This document shows positions 24,770 to 37,399 of a stretch of 64,000 nt of DNA, piece after piece. Position 1 is the stretch's first letter; every line of letters begins with the position of its first letter. This DNA comes from Acestrorhynchus altus (taxonomy: Eukaryota > Chordata > Actinopteri > Characiformes > Acestrorhynchidae). The notes under the pieces are model-generated. The model saw only the letters and a list, made by a program, of their open reading frames with translations, did not search any database and was not told where the DNA came from. The stretch covers positions 25,212,316 to 25,276,315 of the forward strand of contig CM067503.1 of NCBI GenBank assembly GCA_034509495.1, written 5' to 3'. Made by a program: the position numbers and the translations under genes.

Positions 24770-24929
24770 GTTGCTGGATGGGACACAGCAGATATCTTAA
24801 TAATGAAATGACTGGATGATGCTTTTGCCTTTTTCTTTTCTCACTGGAGTTCAAACACAAGCTCATGAGTGACATAACCTGGGGGAAAACAAATCAGAAA
24901 CACTTTTACAAACAATCATTACTGCATCA

Positions 24930-25330
24930 GAGGTAACATGAAGGTGAGAGTGAATCTGGATGTCATAGAGAAACTGAAGCTCAGGTTGAACCTGGAGGTC
25001 AGACTGAACGTGGACGTCAGTGTGAAGATGGAGTACAGAGGGAAAAAAAGTGAACATTTAGAGTGAACCTGGTGGTCAGAAGCAATCTGAAGGTCACAGT
25101 GAAACTGAAGCTCAAAGTGAATGTGGAGGTCAGGTAAAACATAAGGTCAGTGTGGATCTGAAACTGAATAAATGTGGAGTTCAGACTGAGCATGGAGGTC
25201 AGGGTGAATGAAAATCAGACTGAACGTGGAGGTCAGGGTGAATGAAAATCAGACTGAACGTGGAGGTCAGGGTGAATGTGAAGGTCAGACTGAACATGGA
25301 GGTTAGGGTGAATGTGAAGGTAATTCTCTG
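24930..25330. repeat. Minisatellite, unit near CTGAACGTGGAGGTCAGGGT
   Basis: Imperfect repeats of about 21-33 bases, including near-perfect tandem copies of AATCAGACTGAACGTGGAGG at about 25205-25290. It lies directly upstream of slc4a2 coding exon 1. Confidence 0.88.
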
Positions 25331-25622
25331 TAATCAGAACTTTGGAGCAGCTTTAAGGAAAAGGAAGAATGCAGTTGTGAACAAGGTCATTAGATATGAT
25401 AAGCTCATGTAACATTATCACATTTAAAGTTCAGTTCAGTTCCAGATTAGCATTAAAGGACACAGTAAACAAACACTGAAGGAGGAAAGAGATATGGACT
25501 GAGACTGACTGCAGTTCAGGAAAGAGAGACAGTACAAAAACACAGCAGGAATCAAGTTGGACTTTTTTTCTAACATAAACATGCTGGTTTGTTTAAATCT
25601 GCATTATATTATTAATTATTGG

Positions 25623-25624
<2 letters not shown>

Positions 25625-25695
<71 letters not shown>

Positions 25696-25710
25696 ACACA
25701 CACACACACA
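25625..25710. repeat. (CA)n microsatellite
   Basis: An 86-base CA run with one T interruption. Confidence 0.98.
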
Positions 25711-27180
25711 ATGAAAGAACCCTTAAAATAAGGAAAAGGTGCAATAAGAGGAGTCATGGGATGGGAGGGGCTTAAAGGAAATAGTGACTGATACAGTAAA
25801 TATGATGCACAATGCTTTGTGAAAGAACAAAGTGAGTATTGTTGGATGTGGTTTGGTGCCACATTCTGGACTTCTGGTTCTGCTGGGAAGGGCACTTGGG
25901 GTAAAGTGTTGTCTTTCCCAGTGACACCACAAATCTGTGCTGCATGCGAGTGATCTTCACAAGATTGTACCAGTTGGGTAAAATTTAAATATGCTAAATA
26001 TGACTCTGTCAGCTGTTTGAGTGACAATTTAAAAGGTGGGAGGACTGGTATGCAACAGTTTCTGACACATAAATAAAAATAAAAATAACATATTATTATT
26101 TAAACTCTACAAAATAATGTGATTGAATAGACAATAATGTAATATAATATATTCTGCTTTAGACAAAATATTATGTGTGAAGCATACATTTGTCATAAAT
26201 GATGAATGGATGGGAGTGAAATGTGCAGTGAGTGGGTGAGTGAGTGAGTGAGTGAGTGAGTGAGTGAGTGTGTGTGTCTAGGTAAAAGGTGTGGTTCCAC
26301 AGAATAGCAGTGCATTAATCACATACTATTAACCCTTTTCCCCTCTACTCTGCTATGTATTTACTTCTTAATTTCTCTGGGTTGGTGTGGTGTTCAGTCT
26401 GATTTGTTAAGTACATGATCTAGTAAACTAAACTTGATTGACTTTCATACAACATAAGGAATCACAGTAGGTACAGTAATACAACAAGACTGCACATACA
26501 GTCATGCCTTATTGTGTATTTAACTGATGTACATTCATTTGTGAATACAGTAGGCTTGTCATTGTGATTTTATCTACATACAGCATATTTAAGAATTAGT
26601 GTATTAAATATTAGTTTAGTAAGTAGAAAAAAAAGGCACAGTGTTAGTGTCTTCAAGATCCTTGTTCAAGTGTCTTGAACATTCTTTTCAACAGGCAAAA
26701 TTTGCACCATGCAAAAATTGCATAAAAGTTCATGAACAAAAACATTTGATGTACTGATTAACTTTTACTAATGTTCCAGACCTTAATTAGCTTGTTTGGA
26801 CCACGGGTTGTTGATGATCATTGTAAGGAAATTCCAGGTGATTAAGCTCACTTCTAGACAATGTAATATATACCTAATTTTCAGATGTCAGACGTGTGTC
26901 AGCAAGTGCAATTCTAAACCAACATACGCCAACATATGAATATACTTCTCAATTCTCAGTCTTTCGTTGTTCATCTGATGGACTTCATTAATAATAGTAT
27001 TAGGAGGAGCAGGAGTTATTTTACATAAAGACAGAGCTCTAACCACTTTCCTGAAGGGAAGAAGAGGGATGAAATCATTTCATTTATCTATTGGTTTGAA
27101 TTATATAAAACAGATAATTCTGTTTATAAAATTTCACTGACAGATCATTATTTAAATCTGCTGTAAAATACTCAGTATAC
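25711..27180. other. Upstream region of slc4a2, no gene seen
   Basis: No conserved exon was recognised. A (GTGA)n run lies at about 26233-26270. At about 26650-26880 a phrase including TTAGCTTGTTTGGACC and GTAAGGAAATTCCAGGTGAT resembles a decayed fragment of the Tc1-like family also seen at 48.6-49.6 kb. A 5' UTR exon of slc4a2 may lie anywhere upstream. Confidence 0.45.
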
Positions 27181-27184
27181 TCTC

Positions 27185-27186
27185 TG

Positions 27187-27240
<54 letters not shown>
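27185..27240. repeat. (CT)n microsatellite
   Basis: A CT run, slightly interrupted at its start by TGTCTCTCTG. Confidence 0.96.
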
Positions 27241-27244
<4 letters not shown>

Positions 27245-28059
27245 TTCTTTACACTGTAAAAAGTACAAGATCTTTCAGGAACACTTTCAAAGTAAATAAC
27301 ATGCAAAAGGTTTTTCAAGGATCCTGTACTTGTGTTAATGTACAGGACCATTGTATCATATTGTATTTTGGGTTAATTTAGTAACACCCAGTTTACACCT
27401 GAATCACAGTAACACACCACCAGCTGAGCTTCAACTGATCAGAATTTTCTAATCATTTTGCTGTTGAATCATTTTCCTGGGAGAATCATAGGACCCCATG
27501 GAGCACCAGCGGTTAAAAGGCCTCCAACCCCTGCCCAGGTGTGTGATAATGAAACAGTTAATACTCTGGTAAATCTTCTGATAAGAGGAGTGAATTCAGT
27601 TGAGCTATAAACAAAACACACACAAACTGAAGCATTTACATTTCGCTCTCCTAAAACAGCTACAGTTTTACAGCAGAGTTTATTGTCTCTAAATTTAGGA
27701 AACCCAGTTGCTCAACATGTTCATTACACAAACGCATTTCAGAAGAAGAATGGAATAAAAGAGGCCATAAAAGGCTCCACAGAAGACACCAATAAAAAAA
27801 ATCAGAACAGAACAGTCACTTAAATCAAGAAACAATTTTACACAAGCCACAAAAATGCTTGGACAGAGGTATTTTGTACTGTGAGCAATGTTTCAAGTCT
27901 GTCTGCAACTGCTTACAACTTCACTGACCTCATGTCCATCCTTCTGATCCCTTCTTAGCTTAGTTTTAATATTTTCCTTTTTAATGGCTTTGTTACAACT
28001 GCACTGCTGCCTAATTTCCTTTTTCCTTGACAATAAAGGAGTCTCTCTATATACTTCTG

Positions 28060-28330
28060 TTTACACTTTTTACGCTGATCACACTGATCATACTGATCAT
28101 ACTGAGCTTACACTGATCACTAAGTTTGCATTTGTAGTTTTGTTAGGCTTGTCCAGTCAAACTAAAATTCTTCTATCACACTGATCACTCCGACCTCCCT
28201 GAACCAGCCCAGACCACGCCAATCAGCCTGATCACACCAATGACAATGATCACACTGATTACACTGAACTCAAACTGGTCAGAGGGATCAAACTGAACTC
28301 ACACTGAACATCTTTATCACACGCTACAAA
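28060..28330. repeat. Degenerate repeat, unit near ACACTGATCATACTGATC
   Basis: Imperfect copies of an 8-10 base unit CACTGATCA spread over about 270 bases, with spacers. Confidence 0.75.
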
Positions 28331-28469
28331 ATGATTATGATATTACACAGATAAACTCTCTGAAATACTCAGACCTTGTTTTAACGTCAAAAGTTGAGGA
28401 GCTCACCTTTTACTGTAGTACAACGTCTTGACCCATTTTACTGTAAAACACCCACTGAGCTTCACAGAT

Positions 28470-28470
28470 A

Positions 28471-28507
<37 letters not shown>
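28470..28507. repeat. (GT)n(GA)n microsatellite
   Basis: Compound dinucleotide run in the slc4a2 upstream region. Confidence 0.95.
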
Positions 28508-28626
28508 CTGAATGAGTGAAACGGCTCAGTAGGATTACGTTTCCTCTCTGGACTAGACACACGCCCATGTGATCACTGCTCAGTGATGAGTCAATCACAC
28601 ACAAATGTATGTGTACAACCACGTGC

Positions 28627-28673
28627 ACACACACACGCGCGCGCACGCGCACACACACACACACACACACACA
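28627..28673. repeat. (CA)n(CG)n microsatellite
   Basis: CA run with an internal CGCGCGCACGCGC block, a purine-pyrimidine alternation that can adopt Z-DNA. Confidence 0.95.
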
Positions 28674-28829
28674 CTAATTTAGAACCACAGGGGGCATTAC
28701 ATAATTAAGATTACATTTAATCATCATATTAATATCAATTGGAATTACAATGAATCACTGTTGATATTTAATGTTACATCATCATTGCTGGTGTGTAACC
28801 CACCTTACACATCACGTGTCTCTTCTTAC

Positions 28830-29660
28830 CCTCCTCTTTAACCCATTTCTTCAAAATTGCCTCTTAATTTCTGCTTCTTCTAACCATTGCTGCTAACCCA
28901 CTTTTTCTAACTCGTCCCTTGTAGCCCATCATTTCTTATTCATTACTTCTAATCTGCCTCTTCTGCCTCTTCAAACCCACCACTTCTAATCTGCGTCTTT
29001 TAACTGTTCCTTCAAGCCCATCACTTTAAATTTGCCTCTTCTATTCTGCCTCTTTGAACTGTCCTTTCAAATCCACCACATCTAATCTGCCTCATCGAAC
29101 TGTTCCTTCAAACCCACCATTTCTAATTTGCCTCCTCTAACTGTCCTTTCAAATCCATCACTTCTAATCTGCCTCTTATAATCTGCCTCTACTAACGGTT
29201 CCTTCTAACCCACCACTTTAAATTTGCCTCTTCTATTCTGCCTCTTCTTACTGTCCCTTCAAACCTGCTACTTCTAATCTTTCTCTTCTAATTTTCCTTT
29301 CTAACCCACCACTTCTAATTTGCCTCTTCTAACTGTCCCTTCAAGTGTATTATTTCCAGTCTGCCTCTTCTGTCCGTTTTAACTCACCACTTTTGATTTG
29401 CCTCAGCTAACTTGCCTCTTCCAACCCACATCTTCTAACTCTCCCCTTCTAATCTGCCCCTTACAGTGTATATATATATATATTCCTAACCTCCATTACA
29501 ACCCACCTCTAATCCTCTCTTCTGACTCACCTGTTCTAACCCTCCAGTATATCCCTTCATTCTAACACTCCTTTCTAACCTTCCTTTTGAATCCTCCTTT
29601 TCTAACCCATCTTTAACTAATTTAATCCATCCATTCTAACTCTTCCTTCTAACCTGTCTT
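28830..29660. repeat. Pyrimidine-rich minisatellite, unit near CTTCTAATCTGCCTCTTCTA
   Basis: About 0.8 kb of imperfect repeats such as CCACTTCTAATCTGCCTCTT and ACTGTCCCTTCAAACCC in units of roughly 35-40 bases. The plus strand is strongly pyrimidine-biased. Confidence 0.88.
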
Positions 29661-29664
29661 CAAA

Positions 29665-29666
<2 letters not shown>

Positions 29667-29713
<47 letters not shown>

Positions 29714-29754
29714 TAGTCTTTCTCACAGTGTGTGTGTGTGTGTGTGTGTGTGTG
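29667..29754. repeat. (CT)n followed by (GT)n
   Basis: A CT run to about 29713, then TTAGTCTTTCTCACA and a GT run at 29728-29754. Confidence 0.96.
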
Positions 29755-29827
29755 ACCTTACACCTCATCCAGACTCACCCACACTGAGATTAGATATCTT
29801 ATCATTATCCCTGAAATGTGAGTGATC

Positions 29828-29829
<2 letters not shown>

Positions 29830-29883
<54 letters not shown>
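29830..29883. repeat. (CAT)18 microsatellite
   Basis: A perfect trinucleotide run. Confidence 0.98.
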
Positions 29884-31620
29884 GCTTTGATTTACTTTGT
29901 CTAAGCCTGTCCCCAGCCACTATTAGGTCCTCCTGGGTGAACCCCAGGCACTAACAGGCCCTCCTCTGTGATCTCCAGGTGCTATCAGGATAAAATGCTG
30001 CAAAGATAAGTACAGTATAAGTAATGAGATGTCTGTGGTCGTTTGGAAAAAAGTTTGGAAATTGGTTTGGATGGCCAGGACCAACCCAAGAACCACCAAG
30101 GCAAGGCTTCCGAGGCTTCTAGTGTCACTGTCTACTGTCAAGTGAGTATTACATTTCCATAGTCCGAGGTATTGCTGTCCATGGAAAAAGCCCCTGCTCC
30201 AAAAATGATGCCTTCATGTTTGACTAAAGTGGAAAAAATAGACAAAACATATTTATGGTCAGATGGCCTCAAGAACGCTGTACAAATCACAACTGTTCTT
30301 CAGGAAAAAAATATTTCTTTTCACACTTTTCTACAAGATACGGACATTTACCAATGTTTTCTTATTTGAGATTTCTTTTATGAGGACAATAACTTCTTAG
30401 GAAAGAATTGGAGAAGGAAGCCTATTCACCTTTAGAAAAACAGCTGTCAGAAAGTAAAATAATTTTGGGGAAATGTATGAAACATTAACATTAAAATGTA
30501 ATTAAATAATTTACTATAATTCCATAAAAGCAGATTTAGATTGATTTGATTTGTGTTTGAATTGATTATTGCATTGAATCAATGCTGATACCAAGTCCAT
30601 TCAGTTTAGAGTATTGTGAAGTGCTGATTAGTATAGAAGAATGTTGGGGGTCTGCAGTACGTCACATCATATCTGCTCACAGTAGCATCCAGAATGGCTT
30701 CAAATAATGAGGAATTTTTCTATATTTACAAAGTCCTACTGTCCTTTTTCAGCCTCCTGATCTCTGATTGTAATGAGCAGAAACACGTTGTTTATTGTCA
30801 GACACTGCAGTGCTGTGGGTCACTGCAAGGGTTAGTTTAAGATTAGTCAGACTTACCTTCCACTGTCCCTAAAATGAACATCATGAACCAAAAATAACAC
30901 TTCAGTTTGCTCAGTCCCCTTTAGAATGAAGAACTATAACTCACATTGATTCTACCCTCTCTAAACACTATCACTTCTCTGTTTATCATTATGTTTATTG
31001 TTTAATAAAATCTAAACATTTAATTTTGGTTGAATCAGTTATTGACGTGAGCAAAACCAGAATGTGTTCAGACTCAGATTGAGATATTAGCCTCGACTGA
31101 AGTTAAAAGTGATTGGATTTTAGACATTGTGTGAGATGTTTTCAGCATGTTCAGCAATTCTTTTGTTTATCAAACATTCTAATGGTCTGTTTTTGCTTTT
31201 GCTGCAAAGGAGTTTAACACTCATTCCTTCTTCTCTTGCTGCTGTGAGTTTTCACACAGCCAGCCAGAGTTCACAGTATTCTGGCATCTGGGAGATCCAG
31301 AGCTTTAGCACTATGGTGCTACGTTTTCCACCAGGAAATGCCAGAGAACACGTCCAGCACATGCAACCCTGAACCTGCCTCCAGCTGAGAGATGTTTCTG
31401 GTCCTAGACTCATTTGCTCCAATGTTTTGATGAGATTCTTCAGTTCCACAGAAAAGCAGGAGCGAAATCTGAAGCTCCTCTGTTTCATCTGTTCTTCAGG
31501 AGAATTTGTGATTGTCCACACTTTCTAACAGTTCTTCTTTTGTCTCCAAAAAACAGGATATTGTATATGAGTCACTAGCAATATGCTGGAGAGTCACAGA
31601 TCTTCCAAGAGAAGTGAAAT
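29884..31620. other. Intergenic, no gene seen
   Basis: Non-repetitive sequence between slc4a2 and the UBX-LRR gene. Short frames on both strands (30172-30369, 31127-31372, 31252-31521) match no family known to me. Confidence 0.5.
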
Positions 31621-31745
31621 ATCTGTCCTTTAGTCTGAGCCTAATCCTAAACCTGTCCCAGAGTCTTGTCCCTGAAACTGACTGTGCCCTGAGTCTTAGT
31701 CTATCCCTGAGACTGAGTGTGCCCGAGTCTCTGTCTGTCCTTGAC
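31620..31745. repeat. Repeat of CTGAGTCTTGTCC-like units (block 1)
   Basis: Imperfect units of about 12-18 bases (CTGTCCCTGAGTCTGAGT type). The same unit occurs at 32125-32210 and 32815-33125. Confidence 0.8.
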
Positions 31746-32124
31746 AACAACAGAACAACAACAGAAAAACAGCTGCAGCTGTGGTAGCACGTGGAGCGAG
31801 GAGGAGATGAAATGTTTAACTGAAATTTGGTCCAAAGGCCTGAAGTTGCTAGTTTAAATACAATAATAACAGCATTACTGTGGTAATGAAATGAATGTGT
31901 TCATTCATTTTATCCTGGAAAAACTCTGCTGAATTGGCAACACGCCAATGTCAGACACATGTCCTTCTATGAAACCAATCAGTGTCAAGTGTAGGAGGAT
32001 GACAGGACATAGGTGTATCATACAAAGGTCTTTGGTACACTCACAAAAATGCCATTTGAAAATAAAACTAATTGGACCGAAAATATACAAGGTAACATAC
32101 ACACAAGCCTTGGTCTGGACTTTC

Positions 32125-32210
32125 AGGTGTGAAAACGCTTTTAGTCTGTCCCTGAGACTGAGTGTGCACTCAGTCTCAGTCAGTCCCTGACTCTCAGTCT
32201 GTCTGAGGTC
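32125..32210. repeat. Repeat of CTGTCCCTGAGACTGAGT-like units (block 2)
   Basis: A short second block of the same unit. Confidence 0.8.
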
Positions 32211-32814
32211 TTGCCCTTATGTACCAGGTATTTTTTAGAAATATAGCTTTTTCTATGTGTTTTTATCTTCCATCCACATGAAAACGGCATTTTAGGGGAA
32301 AAAAAACTTTTGCAAAATATTAAAAAGATATTTGCAAGATATTCTAAAACTCTGTTCTTAGTGTTGTTGTGTGGGCAGGGAAAACAAGGGTTCATGAAAA
32401 TGCATACGTCCCAATGCATGCATGATTCAGGTTGTATCTCAAGTAGCTCCTTCCTCCCTACATAATAAGTCATAGAAATACAACATTTACATGCAGATAG
32501 CACTATGTTTCAGATTTTGATATATAAATAAATGTAAATGTACTGTTCACATACACATAATGCTCTAGTTATATTTAGAATCTGTAAATTCATAGTACAC
32601 TGAGTAGGGAGTAGTGTGTAATTTGGGAATAAACACGTTCTTCCTTTCTTTTCTTCCTTCTTTACAGTGTTTTGATATCTTTACTTATTAGGTACTATTA
32701 CCTTATACAGGTATAGCATGCTATTGCATGAATTTTTGTCAGTGTAGTATAACTTTATAAATTTCAAAAACAGAGGGAGGGAAATCTTTTTTTATTGCAG
32801 AGTGGACAATGTTT
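32211..32814. other. Intergenic, no gene seen
   Basis: AT-rich sequence between two blocks of the same repeat. The minus frame across it has no recognisable domain. Confidence 0.5.
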
Positions 32815-33125
32815 AATTTCCTGAGTCTGTCCCTGAGTCTGAGTCTGTCCTTGGGTCTGGGTCTAAGTCTGTCCTTGAGTCTGTCACTGAGTCTGAGTTT
32901 GTCTCTGTGTCTGTTCTTGAGTCTGAGGCTGCCTCTGAGTCTGTCTTTGAGTCTGAGTTGGTCTGTACCTGAGTCTAAGTCTGGTTATAAATCTGTCCTT
33001 GAGTCTAAGTTTGTATCTGAGTCATCCATGAGTCTGGGTTTGTTTTTGAGTCTGTCCTTGATTCTGTGTTTGTCTCTGAGTCAGAGGTTGTTCCTGAGCC
33101 AGATTCTTAATCTGTCCCTGATTTA
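32815..33125. repeat. Repeat of CTGTCCCTGAGTCTGAGT-like units (block 3)
   Basis: About 310 bases of 12-18 base imperfect units, giving a spurious Leu-Ser repeat reading frame. Confidence 0.9.
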
Positions 33126-33204
33126 CTGGCTTTGCTGATACTGAAAACATGAAATATTTTTTACTCTCCAAAATTAAAGGGTTTCAGAAACACAATGTGT
33201 GTTT

Positions 33205-33252
33205 AGGATAGGATAGAACTTTATTGATCCCTTGGGATGGTTCCCTCAGGGA

Positions 33253-33255
<3 letters not shown>
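33205..33255. mobile_element. LINE/SINE 3'-tail-like fragment
   Basis: GGATAGAACTTTATTGATCC followed by CTTGGGATGGTTCCC resembles the 3' tail (ACTTTATTGATCCC) shared by several fish retroposons. No body is attached. Confidence 0.45.

Positions 33256-33309
<54 letters not shown>
33255..33309. repeat. (GT)n microsatellite
   Basis: A GT run immediately after the retroposon-like tail. Confidence 0.97.
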
Positions 33310-33310
<1 letters not shown>

Positions 33311-33696
33311 TGTGAAGCTCAGAGTTCAGGGGGTTGGGGCAGCAAAAGAAACAAAAAGACACTCTGATTTCAAGAGTGCTGCAGAAAACATGTGATTTTA
33401 ACACGGATGATGGGAAACTTTGCAACTAAAATTCCTGAGAAACAGTAGGAGTTCCGCATCTGATACCAGCAGAAAGATCAGCTTCACTCTGTATAAATAA
33501 ACTCTTTAACTGAAGATGTGGAAACTGAGCAGCTGTTTCACATTAAAGCCACAAACAGTAAAAGAGTAGATATAATAATGATTTATAACGTCCCACAGAG
33601 TCACTAAACTCCATCTGTTTATGAAATCACATGTTGTGATGAAACATAAAATAGATCTGACTGCAGTGGGTTTGGTCTCCTCTTCACTGTCAGGGG

Positions 33697-34762
33697 TAGT
33701 GGTGGGTGATACCGGGAATTTTGGTATCGATCCAATACCAAGTAAATGCAGAGCCAGTATAGCCGATATCAATACCGATACTTTTTAATATTTAAGCTTC
33801 GTAGATCCAAAGGATCCAAAAGACCTAGGATAGAATTTCGCCAAACATTGCACGTGACAACAAAATACTTTATTACCACAATCAACATTTTTGTTCAGAA
33901 ACAATGGAACAATAACAAAACAAAGTTTGCCTTAACATTAGGAAAATAAATATTTTTTGAGGTAGAAAAGGAGAAACCACAATACAAAAATAAAATTAAA
34001 ATTCTCCCCTCATTAGACATCTTTCATAGTTCTTTCGTTCTTTGTTTTTCTTTTTTTTTTAAATAGAGTCGTTCTTAGGAAAAACAATTTAAAAAAATAA
34101 GCAATCTGCTTCCTTTCAGTGCAATTCTGTTTTTTTCTTAAATAAACAGAGTGTAAATAAATAAATAGAAGTATCACTCAACACAACTTCAAACACAATT
34201 TCCTGAGGTAGAGGGCTGACAAACCACAACACAACAAAATTAACACACCACAACAAATACTGTAAACAGTTTCAAACTTATTCTGTTTTTATGCTGCATG
34301 ATTTGTTATCTGCTTGTAGAGGTTTGTTGTGTTTCCACTCTGTTTCACAGTCCTGTTGTAAACTGTTCAGCTGCTGTCGTTTCATTTTCTGCAGTAAAAT
34401 AGACGCTTCAGTACTCCGCCAGTGTCTCTGTCTGTTCTGTGACGTATTGAGTCGAGGAGACCGCTAATTGGCGGGCCAGGCTGAGTGGGCGGGTCACACT
34501 GAGCCTACCTGCATGGCTGATTGGCTGGCGCCGCTGAGCCACGTGATAAAAGACGAGAGTTGTAGGGGCACGTGCGCTGTTCCATGCTGTAACACAGAGC
34601 AGCTGCTCTTACTGACAGGGAGTGGTCGCTGAACGCGCGTGCGCAGCAGTCAGTGCGCGCGGGAGAGAAAAAAACGCTCGAGTATCGATCTTTTTACACG
34701 AGTATAGATCAGTACCAATATCAGCGTTGGTATCGATATTTGGATCGATCTGCACATCTCTA
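33697..34762. mobile_element. hAT-type element, 1066 bp, with 8-bp target duplication and a promoter-like core
   Basis: The flanks are a perfect 8-base duplication, GTCAGGGG (33689-33696 and 34763-34770). The ends are imperfect inverted repeats, TAGTGGTGGGTGAT and, read in reverse, TAGAGATGTGCAGAT; further in, both ends carry TATCGAT-rich phrases in opposite orientation. An 8-bp duplication with a TAG-starting end fits hAT. No transposase frame was found. The core at about 34430-34690 is GC- and CpG-rich, with two CCAAT boxes (reverse), a GGGCGGG box (34487-34493) and CACGTG (34540-34545). It ends 337 bp upstream of the UBX-LRR start codon. Confidence 0.82.
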
Positions 34763-34852
34763 GTCAGGGGTGCTTGGCGACCTGCTGGGCCCACCCAGCA
34801 GTCCTTACTGTAACCCATTCCTTCTCATTTCTGGTTGTCAGAGTATCAGTAC

Positions 34853-34856
<4 letters not shown>

Positions 34857-34908
<52 letters not shown>
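34857..34908. repeat. (CT)n microsatellite in the UBX-LRR gene upstream region
   Basis: About 52 bases of CT, ending 190 bases before the start codon of the UBX-LRR gene, so within or next to its promoter. Confidence 0.97.
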
Positions 34909-35098
34909 ACAGCAGGGGGCAGTAGAGCGCTCTGTTTGTGTCAGAATCGCTGCAGTAGAAAGAGAGAAGTGGAGCTCTGCTCTTCTGAACACTTTCTCTT
35001 TTAAAACGTTGTAAAGACTCAGAATTACACACTTTCTACTCCTCTGAGCAGCAGCGGCTCTGTCCTTCTGCAGATTGAGCTGAGTGTGGAGCTGCAGG

Positions 35099-35110
35099 AT
35101 GGCGGCGCCG
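35099..35110 (+). CDS. UBX-LRR gene exon 1 (start codon)
   Basis: ATG GCG GCG CCG followed by the donor GTGAGA. The start context GCAGGATGG is strong (purine at -3, G at +4). It joins exon 2 in phase 0 as MAAP-TVGEF, a normal N-terminus for a UBA protein. Confidence 0.85.
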
Positions 35111-37364
35111 GTGAGATTTACTCCTCAAACCTCCGACTTTCAGACTTTAAACAGACGGAGGGGTTTGTTTATGTTGATCAGCTCGACTTTAAACCGCCGG
35201 ACTCAGCGTTTATACTCAGTTTACAGCCCTGTGAGGCTCAGAAACATGTTAATAACAGCTGGAAAGCTGAAGAGGATCTTATGTTTCAGAACTGTGAGCT
35301 TTAATAACGTCTGACAGAAACACTTAAGGGTTTTTTTTAAAGGTCCTTCACTAAAGAACCTCTCTTTATAGAACCACGAACACTTCAGAACCCCCTTGCT
35401 TGAGTAAAGGAATCTATATAGGACCTTTTTGATGTCAGATTGTAATAATAGTAGAACCCTTTTTGGTGCCATAAAGGTTCTACCTAGACCCCTCTACATA
35501 AGTCTGGAGAACCCTTTAATCATGCAGAGGGTTCTTTAAGTGCTTATGGTTCAATATAGAATAATTTTCTTTACTGTAAAACCCTTAAAGGACACACATT
35601 TTCAAGTGTGTGTGTGTGTGTGTGTGTGTATGACTGAGACCCATAAACACGCACACACCTGAAGTAGTTTGGTTTCTGTTTCATCTGTTTTAAGATAAAC
35701 GTTGATCTGCTTCAGATCTGAACAGAATTCCTGCCCAGGGTCAGTCTGATCTTCCTGCAGATCTGAGCTGAACCTTATTAAACTTATTCAATTATCCAGT
35801 TGCATTTTGGACACTGTTTGCCAACTTCATCCACCAGCCAGCCGTCTCTTCAAAGTGTGTCCTCCTTTCCGGTCCTGCTAGAAGTGGATGATGTTTAGGG
35901 GACTAGAAATGACCTAACCGAAGAGCTTGAAGAACAATTTTATCTATTGTTTAGTTGCAATATTACACCCTTTAACTTCTCCATCGTGATTGATTTATTA
36001 ACATGAAGACTGATTTACTCATCTTACCATCTCTCAGATTTTAAATTAATTGAGCCCACCTGACTATTATTTTACCTATAATTTAACCCTCTACAGTTCT
36101 GCATAATAAGGCACATCTTGCAGCCCATAAAAGACATGGTGTGTGTGTGTGTGGGTGTTTTGCAGACTGTTGGTGAGTTCCTGCATGCGCTTAAAGAGAT
36201 GGGCTTCAGTCATGAGCAAATTCAGGAGGCCATGCAAGCTGGCTGTTTCACAGTTCAAGAAGCAGCAGACTGGTAAACATGAGTAACACTGCAGTTATTC
36301 ACACTGATTATACCGCAGTAACACAAATTCAGTAACACTACAGAGGAGTAACCCTTGTTGGTCTGGTATCACTAAAGCACAGTGTGTTTTCAGGCTTCTG
36401 CAGGGTGGGAGTCTGCACCACAGATTAACGAAGCAGACAGAATCCTCCACCAATGCTTTCTCTGCCTTTAACCCTCCAAAAAACACCACCACAATTCCCC
36501 CTGAGTCAGAACAAGCAGGTAAGAGCTCCAAAAATAATAACTAACAGCAATAACTATTATTATTATTGTTTCTTCATTGCGTTGACATTCTTTTATATGA
36601 TATATTGTATAAATATTTTATGCAATAAACATACATTCAATTAGAATAGGTTTTTAATCGGTCTATAATTTATAACACAAACTGTCCACACTGCTGTTTG
36701 CTTAAAGAAGAAAGCCATTAATAAGAAGTGTGTAGTAAGGTACCACTGACATTGCCTAAAAGCAAAGGTCACCTTCATCATTTTTCCCTAGAGACATGTG
36801 TCAGATAAGTGGTATCTGTTACTAAAGTTCGTGCAGTTCTTGCCGTGATAATGAACCCAAATTATTTGCTCTCAACATGTTAATCCTAATTGAGATCAAT
36901 TTACGTACCAGATTGCAATGTTTTTTTTTTATTCATTTTCAATAATTTTCCTTAATTGATTATGCCATAAAAGATCCCACTTCAGGTGCACATTTACTTT
37001 TCTGTAGATGCTACTTAGATAACAGGTGTATTTTAATGAAGCACCTCAGAACATACAGATGTTTTGCTCTGTATGTTTTCAAGCAGTGTTCATTTTTGGC
37101 TGCTGTGAAGGAAACTGAAGTGTGTTTTTTCTTATTTATGCTTGATTGTTTAAGGTTCAACTCTGGCCCTGAACTCCCCTGCTCTGAACCTCCCTATTCC
37201 GAATCCTGCTGCAGAACTTCAGCCGTTAGAGTCAAGAATAAAACAGGACAAGAGCAGCTTCCAGCAACAGCAGAGAGAGAGAGCAGCACAGCAGGCTCAG
37301 CATGAGAGGAGGCAAAAAAAACAGGTGCACAATAAAAAAAAAGAATGCCTTGTAAATGTAACTT

Positions 37365-37399
<35 letters not shown>

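Noticed and set aside
25593..26027. 144-codon minus-strand frame containing a Cys-Val repeat
   Set aside because: Its core is the CA microsatellite; the rest has no family signature.
28395..28440. GTGAGC donor-like site upstream of slc4a2 (minus strand), a possible 5' UTR exon end
   Set aside because: A lone donor-like hexamer is common by chance; no transcription-start signal or conservation can be judged from sequence alone.
35084..35314. Frames continuing past UBX-LRR exon 1 (76 and 72 codons)
   Set aside because: The consensus donor GTGAGA after four codons and the in-phase UBA exon at 36166 make the continuation intronic.
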